From Hansfordia pulvinata (Eukaryota > Ascomycota > Sordariomycetes > Xylariales): a stretch of 64,000 nucleotides of DNA. The position numbers and the translations under genes were made by a program. The notes under the pieces are model-generated. The model worked only from the letters and a program-made list of their open reading frames with translations. It was not told the DNA's origin and did no database searches. Location of the stretch: assembly GCA_006538405.1 (NCBI GenBank), contig BJKQ01000027.1, positions 62,001 to 126,000 of the forward strand, read 5' to 3'. Within the stretch, counting starts at the first letter, position 1; each line of letters opens with the position of its first letter. Positions 1-11,668 of the stretch are shown here, one piece after another.

Positions 1-1
1 G

Positions 2-617
2 TTCGACGCCGGCCTCTCGCGCGTCTCCCTCTGCAACGCCAGCGGCGCCATCCCCGACCGGCGCCCCGGCGACCAGACGTCGGAGCTCATGAGCCTGCTG
101 GCCTACTCGGCCGAGCTCGACCCCCAGAAGTGCCCCAGCCCCGCGGACCTCGAGGACGCGCTGCTCGCCGTCACCACCGGCAGCGAGCACACCAGCCCGC
201 CCTCGGTGCTGTCCCAGTGCAACCTGGCGCTGTGCCTGTGCCGCCGCCTGCAGTCCATCGGCGTCCCCTTCTCCGCCAAGATCCTCGAGCCCATGCTGGC
301 CCTCTGCTCCCAGGGCATCCAGGCCGCCCAGGACGTCCTCGACCAGCGCGCCCCCTGGCACCACGTCGCCAACGTCCCCTTCCAAATCGTCGCCCTGCTG
401 CTCGCCATCGACCACCACTCCGCCGCCGCCTGCCTGCGCAAGGCCATCTCCTGCCTCGGCAACGTCGCCCGCGTCTACGACACCCCCGCCATCCAGGAGG
501 CCCTGCAGACCGCCTCCTCCCTCATCGCCATGCACATCCGCTGGAAGGAGAGGTGCACCTCGGAGCTCCGCGACATCCTCACCATGCTGCCCGACACCGA
601 CGCCGACACCCCGCCTC

Positions 618-648
<31 letters not shown>

Positions 649-823
649 TGCTGCCAACCCCCAGCACGCCGCCTCCGCCGCCGGCCGCCTGCGCGACGCT
701 CCCGATGGCGGCCAGTGGTTCGGCAGCCTGTCCGAGGACCTGTCCTGTCTCCCGTGCTTTGACCTCGACGAGTTTGTCGTCCCGGCGTTTTTGAGGGAGG
801 GCAATATGGGCAATAACTTGTAG
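2..823 (+). CDS. Fungal zinc-cluster transcription factor-like protein, C-terminal part (5' truncated by window edge)
   Basis: An open frame runs from base 2 to the TAG at 821-823 with no upstream stop, so the gene begins outside the window. The visible ~273 residues are an all-helical C-terminus. The segment with VPFQIVALLLAIDHHSAA, followed by CLRKAISCLGNVARVYDT, resembles the end of the regulatory region of many Zn(II)2Cys6 regulators, where a helix containing 'LLAID' precedes a 'DTP..EAL' helix. The zinc cluster itself would lie upstream and is not visible. A GCC-repeat alanine tract (about 619-657) sits in a low-complexity linker near the C-terminus. The target genes cannot be inferred. 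The regulator assignment rests on family resemblance of the C-terminal helices only; the coding status is firm. Confidence 0.75.
619..657 (+). repeat. (GCC)n microsatellite coding for poly-alanine
   Basis: A run of GCC/GCT triplets inside the regulator gene encodes about 13 consecutive alanines. Triplet repeats in frame like this vary in length without breaking the gene. Confidence 0.85.
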
Positions 824-1311
824 CAATTTGTTGTACCGGGCAGGATGGGCGGCGCCCCGTGGTAGGGATTTGTGTCTTGGGCGTTTTCTGTCTGGCAGTG
901 CCTCGGGGGCGACGGCAGCTCGATTACTTTTGACACATGGGACCTTGATACTGAATAGGTCAGTCACGCTCAAGCCGTCCCTGAACGAAGGAGCACAGAA
1001 AGGACCGAAGCCATGAAAAGTGCGTTGGGTTTGGTTGAGGTATCGGTTTATTTGGTTCGCGACAAGTGGCGTCGGTTGATTTAAGTATGTTCTGTTTGAA
1101 TATCAACAAGAAGGGGTTCCATGTCCAAGACGCATTCCACCTCTGATTCGTATAAGACCTGGTAGTCGGCATAGCACAGCGGCGTGGATTGCTGTATGGG
1201 AGCAAAAGAGTCCGTGGCAAACGAAGAGATCAGGCTTGCAGTCAACATGCAGAGCGCAAGAACGAACAACATCTCCCACACGTTTCTTCGTTTCTTCCCT
1301 TTTTCCGACAA
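824..1311. other. Intergenic, convergent 3' ends
   Basis: These 488 bases separate two genes that converge (plus strand ending at 823, minus strand ending at 1312). They presumably hold both 3' UTRs. I see no further gene or repeat. Confidence 0.6.
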
Positions 1312-2118
1312 TCAGGCCAGCCGCAGCTGGGCGCGGAGGAAGTCGACGAGGCCGCGCTCGATGGAGGCGGAGAAGGCGGCGAAGACAATCATGCTGGTGG
1401 ACGCCGGGGGCGGGCAGTACTGGACGTCGGGCAGGACCTCGATCTCCTCCACCCCCTTCACCTGCGCCAGCTCGTGCACCCAGTCGAGGCTCTCGTGGCG
1501 GATGTCGGCGAGCAGCTGGAAGTCGGCGGCCGAGAACTCCCGGGGCCCGGACCAGGGCCCCGCGGGCCGCCCGCCCTGGATCGTCAGCCGGAGCTTGCGG
1601 ACGGTCCGGTTCGCGCGCAGGAACCGGCACAGGCTGCGCCACTCGCTGCGGTCGTTCTCGTACAGCGGCACGGGCCCGCGCTTGTACAGCGCCACCTCGC
1701 GCACGCGGGGGCGCGCCCCGTACGCCGTCAGGTCCGACAGGAACGGCTCGATCGCCTCGATGTGGCTGGCAAAGTCGAACAGGTGCCGCCCGTACACCAG
1801 GTCCACCGCCTCGTCGTAGATCTGCCTGTTTGCGCGCATCAGCGGCGCGCAGAAGTAGCTGCTGCTCCTGCTGTTGCCGCTGCCGCTACTGCCGCCGACG
1901 TTGTCGACGAGGTGGTACGTGGTCTCGTAGCACCGGCGGTGGAAGGTCCGGTCCAGCACGTGGTATCGTCGGCGGCGGATCTCCTTGTCGCTCGGCAGCG
2001 TCCCCTGGGCCCCGTTGCGGATGGCTATCGTCTTGCTGCCGCCGTTGTGGAAGAGGTAGTCGTAGATGAGCATGCGCACCTCGACGGGCACGCTCAGGAG
2101 CAAGCAGTCGCCGGTCAT
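1312..2118 (-). CDS. Uncharacterised fungal protein with F-box/2EXR-like N-terminus
   Basis: This is a single exon of 268 residues. The N-terminus reads LLLSVPVEVRMLIYDYLF, the short 'LP.E(I/V)R..IY..L(F/L)' helix typical of fungal F-box-like or 2EXR proteins. Further on, LMRANRQIYDEAVDLVYGR matches the usual 'L..TCRQI..EA..I(L/F)Y' segment of that group, so the family fit is good although the biochemical role is unknown. The frame extends 24 codons upstream to 2190, but those residues are almost all Phe/Leu/Ser. They come from a polypyrimidine tract on the coding strand, which is more likely 5' UTR. I therefore chose the ATG at 2118 (MTGDCLLLS). If such proteins act as F-box adaptors they would recruit substrates to an SCF ligase; this is inference. 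Confidence 0.7.
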   Translation of the reverse strand: MTGDCLLLSVPVEVRMLIYDYLFHNGGSKTIAIRNGAQGTLPSDKEIRRRRYHVLDRTFHRRCYETTYHLVDNVGGSSGSGNSRSSSYFCAPLMRANRQIYDEAVDLVYGRHLFDFASHIEAIEPFLSDLTAYGARPRVREVALYKRGPVPLYENDRSEWRSLCRFLRANRTVRKLRLTIQGGRPAGPWSGPREFSAADFQLLADIRHESLDWVHELAQVKGVEEIEVLPDVQYCPPPASTSMIVFAAFSASIERGLVDFLRAQLRLA

Positions 2119-4146
2119 GGTCGCGAAGAAGAAGAAGAAGCAGAACAAGAAGGAGAACAAGAAGAAGAGAGAACAACAAAGATCAGACAAAGGTGCGCTC
2201 CGGTTGGGAAAAGGGAGAGGTCGATGGGTTTTGCAGGTCCGCCTTGGACGGGTGGCTCGCCGCTGGAGTTTATCTGCCGAGTCTGCGTGGCGACGACGCT
2301 GATCACTTGCTAAAGACTCGCAACCCCAGGTCTCCTTTTACCTGGGAGCGACTCCGCCCACAAGGTTCTCGGCCGTGTCAGCGCGTTCCCGGCTTCTTTG
2401 GACTCTAACTAGGCCAGATCCTTCCGCGTCAACTCGCAGCCCGTGTACTCGTAGCATGCGGCCGCTCCACCAGCAGATTGGATGGCCTCGCCGCTGCTGG
2501 ACGCTGTAAGCCGTGGGCTGGGCCCCGTCGTGCTGACCTAAGTGCGAGCTAGCAGTGCGGATCATGACAAGAGCGTGGGCGCCATGGAGGCCGCTTTGAT
2601 GACTTGGTCGTGGCCTGAAGACGCTGGGCGAGATGCAAGTACTCGTAGATCAAACAAGGTCATGTTATACTGATGCTGCAGCTCAGGGTGAACAGCCACA
2701 ACAAGCGGCGATGCCCAGGCCGCCGGCCACGGCGAGCCGAATAGCCCTTGGTCTGCCAGGCAGGGTGGGAGTCTACTAGTACGCTTCTCGGGGGCGGAGA
2801 ACCACATCCAATCCAGCTGATACCGGAGCGAAAGCGAGCCTCGCAAACCTCGATCAGAGCTGCGGCCGTGCAGTACGGAGTGCGTGTCAGCACTAACAAC
2901 AACCGATGACTTGGTGCGGTCCCTGCGCCAATTGAACCGAAAGCGGGCCATGCCCGGCTCAGCTGCGCGTTCTCAGCCCTGCCAACTTGGCGCCCTGGCA
3001 CCCTGGTGGTGTGTGCCTGGGTGCTGGGGAGGGGCTCGTGATCCACACAGCACCCCCGGGCGCGAGCCGGGGCTGAATCGCCTGCGTGGGGACTTGACTC
3101 GCTCGCCCGTCCGACACGCCGACTGAGAACAACAACAACCTTTGGCGCTGAAGCCTAGGCTGGCTTGCTCTAATAACTTGGAGCTCCTCCAGCTGCTTGT
3201 GCGGCTCGTACGATCTGGCAACTCTGGGCACCTGGCAACGCGTACAGCCAAGTTGCCCATCTGGGAACGGAACCAGCCAGCGCTACGGGTCGGCGAGAAC
3301 AGGAAAGCCTCCTCTTGTTGGCCTAAAGAGCAGCAGCCCCGGTCATGGAGCACGCACTCTAATCTCTCTCCACGCGGGTCAGCATTCACAGCCGCACATC
3401 CTGCTGCCAGGTCATGCCATCTGGTCTTCGGCTGTATTCACGGCCATAAGAGCCCATTGCCAGGGGCGCCCCGGTCGATGCTCAGCGGGAATATCGCGTG
3501 GGAAATCCACCCCGGCAACTGCCTCTTTCGCCAATTACAAAAAAAAAAAAAACACGTTGAAAGACGGCCTTTTCATGTGGAGGTTTCATGTTCGTCGCTG
3601 CGCTCGTTCGTATTTCACGCGTCGGGGCCAGAAGATCCCCTGGCTCGCGGCTGATTAACAGGCACTCAAGCGGGCGAGGAGCAGTCCTGTTACGGCGGGA
3701 CCGCTTCTGTCCGTGACTCGGTTTCTGTGGCTTATCCCGATACCGTGGTCCGTTCAGAGGCCACGGTGTTGAGCTTGTGAAAAGCTTCATCATAGCAGAG
3801 CCGGGTACCGCACAACGGCCGACAGGCGCGCTATGCGGGTGGCCGGCGGCTCGCAACGACAGCTCGACGGCGGCATCACAACCCAGCTGGATACAACGAT
3901 GACCTTTGCTTTATTTGCATTCGTACGGGTATGCCCGCCCGTTTTCAATTTACATTGGAAATCTATGAACAGAAAGAGGAGTCCGACGGCGGGGGAATTC
4001 GGAATCTCAACCCGCGACAGATGCCTAAGAAGAATCTCTGGCTGATCCGATCTACTCCCGGGCAGTGAGGACAAGGCTGCTGGGGCAGGGAGAGTCAAAG
4101 CACCGCAGACCAACCCTCCTCCAACACCTCTTGGCCACCTGAGCAC
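2119..4146. other. Gene-free 2 kb interval
   Basis: No frame here shows family resemblance or consistent exon structure. It holds two copies of the 8-mer TACTCGTA (2446-2453 and 2640-2647) and an A14 tract (3539-3552). The left end is the 5' flank of the minus-strand gene at 1312-2118, including a purine-rich tract at about 2125-2180. The right end is the 3' flank of the P450. Confidence 0.5.
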
Positions 4147-6067
4147 CTACGGCAACGCCACGATCTTGACCGGCATGCGGTCCTTGATGTGCGCGGTGGG
4201 CGCCTTGGTGAGGTCGTTGACCTGGTAGGCGCGGTCGCCGAACCAGGTGGGCGCGTCGGCGGGGTACTGCTCGCGGACGTCGAACTCGCGGGCCGTCAGG
4301 GCCAGCACGAGCCGGACCTCGAAGCTGACCAGCTCCTGGCCGATGCAGTTGCGCGGGCCCAGCTCGAAGGGCCGCCAGGCGTCGCGCCGCGGCGGGTACA
4401 GAGGCCGCGTCGCCGTCTTCGTCGTCGTTGTCGTCGCGCCGTTGTTGTCGTCGTCCGCGGGCGCCAGCCAGCGCTCCGGGACGAACGAGCCCGCCTCGGG
4501 CCAGTACGCCTCGTCGCGCATCATGCTCGCGTCGGCCGAGTGCAGCATGAAGCCGTGCGTGGGGTAGCGCTGGCCGGTGCGCGGGTGCGTCAGCAGGAAG
4601 CCGGGGACGACTGGCGTATGGTGCCGCCGACGGGGGGGTAGAGCCGCAGGGTCTCGCGCAGGACGGCCAGCGCGTAGGGCAGGCGGTTCAGCAGGTTGGG
4701 GTCGGCCGAGACGAGGCCCGGCGCGGCGTCGCGGTCCTTGCCCAGGACGTCGTCCAGCTCCGCCCGCAGGCGCCCCGCCTTGTCCGGGTTCTTGCTCAGC
4801 AGGTAGAAGGCGTAGGCCAGCGTCGAGGCCGTCGTGTCGTGGCCCGCGAACATGAAGATCTTGAGGTGGCCGATGATGCGGTCGAAGAAGGCCGGCGGCA
4901 GCGACGATATGTCGCCGCCGCCCGTCTTGCCGCCGTCCGTCGCTGCAAAGTACTCCTTGGCGGCCTGGCCCAGGACCGTCTTGGGGCCGGCCCTGTCGCG
5001 GTTCTGCATCGACCGCCGGATCATGGGCATCAGCTCGGCCCGCATCACGCGGTTGTACCACCAGTGCTTGAGGTGCCTGGTGGGGCTCAGCTGTTTCTTA
5101 AGGTCGAGCGAGAAGTACACCATTGAGATCTGCTTGTCCATCGTCGTCGCAATCGTGCTCTCTCGCGACTGCGAGTTGAGCGACTCTCCACTGTCGTCCG
5201 GTCAGCTTCCACTTGCCCGTACAGAAGGGTTTTGGACAAGTACAGGGCTTGGGCGAGTACAGGCCTCGGGCAGGTACACATTGGGACTCTTACAGAACGG
5301 CGCGGCCCATCACGTCGATCGTCAAGGGCGTCGTCAGGTCCTCGAGCGCGACGGTGGAGCCGGCCGAGGCGGCGCTCCTCAGCTTGTCGCGGAAGATCAG
5401 GACGTCCTCGATGAAGCTGGGGACCAGCGACTGCATGTTCTTCGCGGAGAAGCCCGGGTTGAACATGGCGCGCGCGCTCTTCCACTCCTGGCCCTCGAGG
5501 TGGACGAGGTCCTTGCCGCCGGTGAAGTGCTTGAACTCGATCTCGCCCTGCGCCCAGAACTTGGCCTGGTTGTTGTCCTGGGTGAACTGCGACGCCATTT
5601 CCGGGTCGAAGACGGCGACCATGGGGAACCCGATCGGCCACACGTCCATGTACAGCAGCCCGTGCTTGGCCAGCTCGGGTACTCCTCCTTGAGGACCTGG
5701 ATGTTCAGCTGCTCGTGCAGGCCCGCGGGAAGCTTGTGCTTCATCACCGCCTTGCCGATGACCCACAGGTGGCCCAGGAGGAACGAGTGCGGCAGAAGAG
5801 GCTGCGTTCGTTTCTTGTCAGTGGTTGCCACGCGCGAACGGGGCTGCTCACAGGGGGGGTGAGAGACGCCAGGCGTGGAAGCATCACGACGTCATTCTGA
5901 GGAGAGAGGGGGCGGGGAGGGTGGCCACATACCGCGCCGTAGTCCTTGGCTGCGCGTCGAAATAGCATGCGCATCTGATACAGGCGGACAAAGAAGGCCG
6001 CGACGGCGATGCAGATGACATAGCCGGCGGCCTTGAAGACCGTGCTGGCTCCCGTGGCCGCCTCCAT
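4147..6067 (-). CDS. Cytochrome P450 monooxygenase (two apparent 1-base deletions)
   Basis: A haem-thiolate monooxygenase, ER-anchored. Exons by coordinate are 5933-6067, 5294-5801 and 4147-5190, with introns GTATGT..CAG and GTAAGA..CAG. The N-terminus has one membrane anchor (about residues 12-27). The oxygen-binding I-helix reads AGHDTTAS, the K-helix ETLRLYPP, and the haem loop FELGPRNCIG supplies the Cys ligand. The frame breaks twice. One break is in the C-run complementary to 5677-5679 (between EEYP and ELAKHG). The other is in the C-run complementary to 4603-4606 (between TIRQSS and PGFLLT). Restoring one C at each gives about 562 residues, normal for fungal P450s, and makes every splice phase agree. 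I therefore favour sequencing error over a pseudogene, but the sequence as given is broken. The substrate is unknown. No biosynthetic partner is adjacent. Confidence 0.88.
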
Positions 6068-6663
6068 GGTCTGGAGAGCTGGCCTACGAGTACGCGACGG
6101 ACGGGGCAGGGGAAGCGTTCGCGGCACAGGGCTGAGACCTGCCTGATGTCTGATGTCTGATAAGATGCCCAGACTACAGTTGAGAGAGAGATGGCGAGCG
6201 GTGAAATGCCAGAGACCAGGCGCAGCAGCGTCGCGGCTTTGGGATGGATCCCCACTCGGACTTTAAATACTCCCAGCTGTGTGGGTGTCCTCGTACGCGA
6301 CCGGGGGGGACACTGCTTCTCGGAGGCCCGGCATGCTGACCCTTTGAATTGTTGCTGCCTACCGTGCGTGCAAGGGTACGATATTCTTGGCTTGCCTTGA
6401 TAAGCTACTGACCACTTACCGGCTGAAAATGTCCCTCTCACTAATGAGAGGTATCCTTGTGAGGGAAACCCTCCCTCATCTGGCCGCCAGGCGTGGTTTC
6501 GGTCCTCTCCCGAAACAGCAGCATCGGTAGGGCAGCCAACTTAGACTACTGCCAAGTGATCACTGCATTCACCATGTAGATACGGCCACTGGATGCCGAG
6601 TGTGCAACCCGAGGCGGAGGGCTACGATCACGACTGCATTGATTGATTGACTAGAAGCTCCAA

Positions 6664-6687
6664 GTACTCGTAGCATGATACGAGTAC
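6664..6687. repeat. Inverted pair GTACTCGTA / TACGAGTAC
   Basis: Two 9-base arms (6664-6672 and 6679-6687) are exact reverse complements separated by the 6-base spacer GCATGA. This is one of two places where the dispersed TACTCGTA motif occurs as a palindromic pair. Confidence 0.85.
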
Positions 6688-7745
6688 ATCCATGGCCACC
6701 TCCGTACCTAGTAGTGATCTAGACCCGCCCAGCTGAGCAAACGACGATGGAGGTCAGGCGGGACCCGCAGACCCCTGTGATACGAGAAGCCTAAAAAGGC
6801 ACCAGCTTTCTCATCAGTCGCAGTCGCAGTCGCGGCAGAAGTCACGTGCTCGGCAAGAACTTCTCACAACAGGACGAGGAGGAGTGTTCTGTTTTGCAGA
6901 TGTCGGAATACAAGTAGTAGGTAGGATGGTAAACTAGAGCTCTCACACGCGACGGGTGCAAACGCCACCATCCCAGCTGGACAGGTGATGCACATGCAGG
7001 GCGCTACGAGTACTCACAGATACATACGCGCAAGCAATGGTATTCGACACAATCCCACGAAGAGGTGGACGTGGGCCATCGGAAGCGGGCGGAGGGGGAA
7101 CTCAAGGGTACAAGAAGCCTCAGGTCGCAAAACAAGACTTCTCGCGAATAGGCCCTGTGATACCGACCCATCCACGGATCCTTCCGAGATCAAAGACACT
7201 TGTGAGTTACTCGTACTGTTCACCTATTGTCGTTTTGATTCCGATAGGCTGTTCAAAAGCCGACATGCCCGGAAGAGGGCTTGCATCTGTTCTCGTAGAC
7301 ACCCAGGCGCATCTTTACTTTACCAACAAATATGTGTCGCGTATTGATGTCGATTCGAATATGCCTCGGAGAAGCCAATTCTCGGGACGGATCGGTGGTG
7401 ATTGATCGCTCTATAGAACTCGGAGAGTGGACGAGGCGTGTGGTAAGCCACGGGCTTGAGAACTGGAAGAAGAAGATTATCAGATTCGGAGTACAAGGGA
7501 CCCTGTCACGTGCAACCTATTGATCTTGATTCGACACGAATTCATCGATGTTGCTTCTCCTGCATGTGAGATGAAATATGTATTTAAGCATGTATCCTAC
7601 TATCCACTTAACTGTCAGTAATCAACAGTCCATTTATTCTGCCTGGTAAAGCAAGCGCTTTACCGGAAATGGTATGTGGAGCAGTGCGGTAAGGCTCTCA
7701 ATTGGGCGTTAAAGCTAGGAGGTACGAATTGTTGGTTTCTGACAG

Positions 7746-7791
7746 TTAAGGGGATACGGGCCACATTGAGGGGTGGCCCGTATCCCCTTAA
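7746..7791. repeat. Perfect 19-bp inverted repeat with 8-base loop
   Basis: The left arm TTAAGGGGATACGGGCCAC (7746-7764) and the right arm (7773-7791) are exact reverse complements around the loop ATTGAGGG. Arms start and end with TTAA. No T-run follows, it is far from any gene end, and no coding sequence for a mobile element is near. It could be a small hairpin, the relic of a miniature inverted-repeat element, or a binding site. Confidence 0.9.
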
Positions 7792-10170
7792 GATACGAAC
7801 GACACAGTGCAACATTGAACTACTCTCACCCGATGCATATTGATTCAGACGCGATCGCCGTCTCCAGCCATCGGCGCCAGGGCCATTGAACATAGCGATC
7901 ATTCACCCTCGGGTTTGTCTGATTCAACCTCATGACCAGGCCTGCTCCGTATGTGCACGAGGCTGAGTCGCTTGGACGTTAATGGTGTTGCAAACGCTGC
8001 ACGGGTACCTGGGTCTCAATGGGCTGTGAGGCAGCTCTTGAAGCCTGGCGACCACGGTGTACGAGTAGAGGGACATTTGCTACTCACACGAATTTATACC
8101 AAACGTCTGGTAATGCGGCCGACCATGGCCGATATTTGGCCTGTCGTCCGGAGTGCGCACCTTATTGACGGACCGAGTGTGCGCAAGTAGATTGACGATG
8201 AACCCACGTGTCGAGACATGCTTACGAATACGGAGTATCCGCTATGCATGGACTGGAGTGACAGCCCGGGATGTGGATTTGATTGAACTGTCATGCAAAA
8301 TGGCACTGGCATGGTTCAGATGTACCCTGGAAATGGTTGGAGTTCGATATCCGCCTCGCCAGTTCCGTGGGTGCTGGCAGAGCTCGATAGACCGAGGGGT
8401 CGTCGGAAAGAAGACAAGTTCGTCCAAACTCGGTAGTTAGAACTCGCGATCCTTTCTACGAGCACACTCGGCGGTTTGATTCGTGTCCGGAATCCCGGAG
8501 AAGTCATGAAGCTGGTGCGCGCGCGAATCGAACGGCGCGAACCTGACAAGGCGGACGTTAGGGCGCGAAGAGAAGAAGAAACCTTAGGTAATGAAGTCAG
8601 CACTTGCGTGTCGAGGTTGTCCGGGACGAGCCCTCACTCAGTCATACACTCGCACCTAATCGACGTGATCACCATCGGGGACGCACAACTTGCTGTCTTA
8701 CGACCACGCTGCCGTGGACTATTGAAGCGCCTCACCCCCGGCACAGGCGCCTAGCAGCTTGTATTCGCACGCGAACACAGGCCATGGAAAGGCGGCTATG
8801 CAGGTTTCCCGTACTTGCCGGCGTTCCCCACCAAGCACGCACGCGTCCCACATTGCGGCACCTGGATTGGCATGGACGGCTTTACCACCATCGCGTCTGC
8901 GCGCGGGTCCACAGATGCCAGGCGTGCCAGCCCCCCAGGCGTGCCAGGGCAGAGTGGTGAGTGCCACGGATGCTGGCCCCCCTATGTACGAATAAAAGGG
9001 GATGGATGGAGACTCTACGACCACCCATGAGGAGGGGTTGTTCCCACAAGCATATCAACCTCATCAGTCCTTGTTGCTGGGAAGCATTGATTGGCCTGAG
9101 CCGCCTATGAGGCACGAGTGTCGGTCCGGGGCCGCGATCGCGTCATCCCAAACATATGCGCATTATCGCCGCATCCTCGCCGCCGAGCTCCGACTTGGCA
9201 TGGCTGCGATGGTCTTTCAATCCAATTTGATGAGTAGACGTGTACGCTACCTAGAAATGGCGACGACTTTGTGCGCCTGGGGGACTCACGCGCCCGGTCC
9301 TGTCCAAGGCCGCCAATGTGGTGGGATGGATTGGATTGCTTGGTCAGGATCTCAGGGGCAGAGGGCCGCGGACGCGCCATCGACTGTCGCGGAAACCCCT
9401 TAAAAAGCTCGCCACAAAGCGCCAAGAGGCCCCTGCAAGCCTGCAAGAGCCCTCCACTCCCTCCCGCCGGCCCGCTCAGGTACTGCGACATCAAGGTACA
9501 TGTCTTGGACGATCATCCTTGTGTCCAGTACGTTGCGCGACGCTTTCCTGTCGTGGAGACAGGGGTAGAGGGAACTTGGCCCGCTTCCCAATCAGACATG
9601 AGCAAAAGTCTCCCCTCCCACAACGGCTTGGATCTGGAACGTCCGGCGCCCGTTCAGTCGGGGCAGTCGCAGGCTAGGGCCGTTAGTCGCTCGGGTCCCC
9701 TTTTGCCTACCTAGGTACCGACCACTGACCCCGTCGGAGCCCATCCTCGACTCCCTCCCTCGGCCGTCCCTTTCGCAGACTCGTATCCATCTCTGCTCAC
9801 CATCGCGGCGGTTCATCGCATGCCAAACCATCCTCGCCTCCCCACACGCAGCGCGACTTGGCCTCATTCCTGACCTTGCTTTCCTTTCCCCTTTCGTTTT
9901 CCCTTCCAACACCCAGTCGCTCGTTTCCTTCCATTCGCCATTCACACCGCCGCCAGCGATACATTCTAACCCGCGGCAACCCTCTCCGCCTTGACGCCAG
10001 CAAGTCCGCCCACGCCCGAGCGACATCCCCTTCCGAGCGACTTCCTCGCCCGCCTATCCCATCACGACAGTGACGACTCGATCCCGAACCGGCCCTCGAC
10101 CTTCAGTATAGCGCACAGCCTCTCTCCTATAGCCCGGTGTTCCGAAAATCCCGTCCCGAATACCGCCGCC

Positions 10171-11668
10171 ATGGGCGTCGTTCACGAGCGGAAACGTCTC
10201 CAGCGCTCGTGCCCGGCGCTGACGCGCCCCCAAAAGATCATCCTTGGGGTCCTCGGTGTCCTTCTTGTCATCTACTACTTCCAACCTTACGACAGTCGCA
10301 CTCGCTCCGCCATCCGCTTCCAACATACCGTCGCTCAGGATTACCTGCAGGAGAAGTTCCCATCCGATGGCTGGCTATTCAAGACTGCTCGCCACTCAGT
10401 CGACCCCGACACGGATATTGGCGTGATTGTCAAGACGGGCTACGGTACTAGGCACCGTATCCCCGCCGCGCTCGAGGCTCTGAGCAATGAAACCTTCTTC
10501 AGTGACACCGTCGTCGTGCAAGACTTCCCCACAGCCGAGTCCCAAGCGCAGACTTACAGCCTGTCAAACGGCAAGGTCGTGCCCGTCGTCGACATCATTG
10601 GCTGGAACCTGGAGAGGGGCGCTTTGAACGGCACTAAGCACCTTGAGCGCCTCTATAAGTACAGACATCTTGCCGATGCCGTCGAGGCCGAGGAATGGGT
10701 TCTTGCTGACGGACTCGGCACGAGCATGGGCTGGGAGCTCGACGCCATGAAGGTAAGTGTCTCCGGGCCACCCCTTACACAGGGGACCCTCTTCCTTGTC
10801 TAATGCGGGACCCCGCTAACATGCGATCTCTCAGTTCCTGCCCGCTCTCGAATACATCTGGCGCAACATGCCGAAGAAGAAGTGGTACCTGATGCTCGAC
10901 GACGACTCATACGTCATCAAGTCCTCGCTGCTGATGCTCCTGGGCCATCTGGACCCCAGAAAGCCCACCTTCATCGGGAACCCTATCGGCGACTACAAGG
11001 GACGTTTCCCCCACGGAGGGTCTTCTGTCATTCTCTCTGGATCCGCGTTGAGCAAGTTGTTCGACGGCCACCCCGAAGTTGCGGCCGCCGGCAACGAGGA
11101 GTCGCCCAAGGCCATCTGGGGCGACAAGCTGCTCTCGACCACCCTCATGAAGATTGGCGTCTACCTTGACGAAGGCTACCGTCGCATGTTCAACGGCGAG
11201 AACCCATGGATGACCCGTATGTGGGTCGACCGGCTCTGCATGCCGCTCGTCTCGTTCCACGGCCTCGGGCAGGGGGACGCCATGACCCAAGTCGGCAACA
11301 CCTTCAAAGACATGCGGCAGCCCGTGTTCTGGCGCCAGCTCGGGGGAATTTACGGTGCGCCCGACTTCAAGTCCTTCCACAAGGACCCGGTGCGGGTCAA
11401 CATGGACTTTGTCGGGCGTCTTGACGAGCACAGCATGTCGTTCGCCACAGTGCCCAGCGTCGAGGAATGCATTCGCATGTGCGGGCAGCACTCCACCAAG
11501 TGCCTCGCCTGGTCGTACGACCCCGCGGCACAGTTGTGCCACATCGCCCCTTGGGCCATTATCGGAGACTTCATTGAGGGTCGGCTCTCGGGCATCAACG
11601 CGCCTCTGGCAGACCATTTAGAGTCGAGTTGCCACCAGCTCCCGCCGCCCACGCAAAAGACGGCGTAA
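10171..11668 (+). CDS. GT31-type glycosyltransferase with C-terminal PAN/Apple-like region
   Basis: A type II Golgi/ER membrane glycosyltransferase of the beta-1,3-galactosyltransferase/fringe group. Exons are 10171-10752 and 10835-11668, joined by a GTAAGT..CAG intron in phase 0 with branch-like GCTAAC, giving 471 residues. A basic cytosolic tail precedes one membrane anchor (about residues 23-37). The catalytic metal-binding triplet is in WYLMLDDDSYV (DDD at about 216-218). The following 'GNPIGDYKGRFPHGGSSVILS' region matches the fringe-like fold, where FxxGGxG precedes the acceptor loop. Residues ~388-440 hold four cysteines in a 'EECIRMC...CLAWSYDP..QLCH' pattern typical of PAN/Apple carbohydrate or protein-binding modules. 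The ATG at 10171 has a GCCGCC context and begins the only reading with a proper anchor. Donor and acceptor sugars are unknown. Confidence 0.88.

Larger units (their letters stand above)
6068..10170. other. Gene-free 4.1 kb interval
   Basis: No supported coding region. The interval contains six copies of TACTCGTA/TACGAGTA (6085, 6665, 6679, 7005, 7208 and 8060), a perfect 19-bp inverted repeat (7746-7791) and a less GC-rich patch near 7500-7660. The final ~400 bases (about 9770-10170) are rich in C and T on the plus strand and look like promoter and 5' UTR of the glycosyltransferase gene. I see no transposase or reverse-transcriptase remnant. Confidence 0.5.

Noticed and set aside
2119..2190. 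N-terminal extension of the F-box-like protein with a Phe-rich hydrophobic stretch, resembling a signal anchor
   Set aside because: It arises from a polypyrimidine leader on the coding strand. The conserved domain starts right after the next ATG at 2118.
1189..2313. A 374-codon plus-strand frame over the F-box-like gene
   Set aside because: It is the antisense shadow of the minus-strand exon, with no motif and no promoter-like leader.
7746..7791. Intrinsic terminator
   Set aside because: No T-run follows the hairpin, it is far from any gene, and this is a eukaryotic nuclear sequence.
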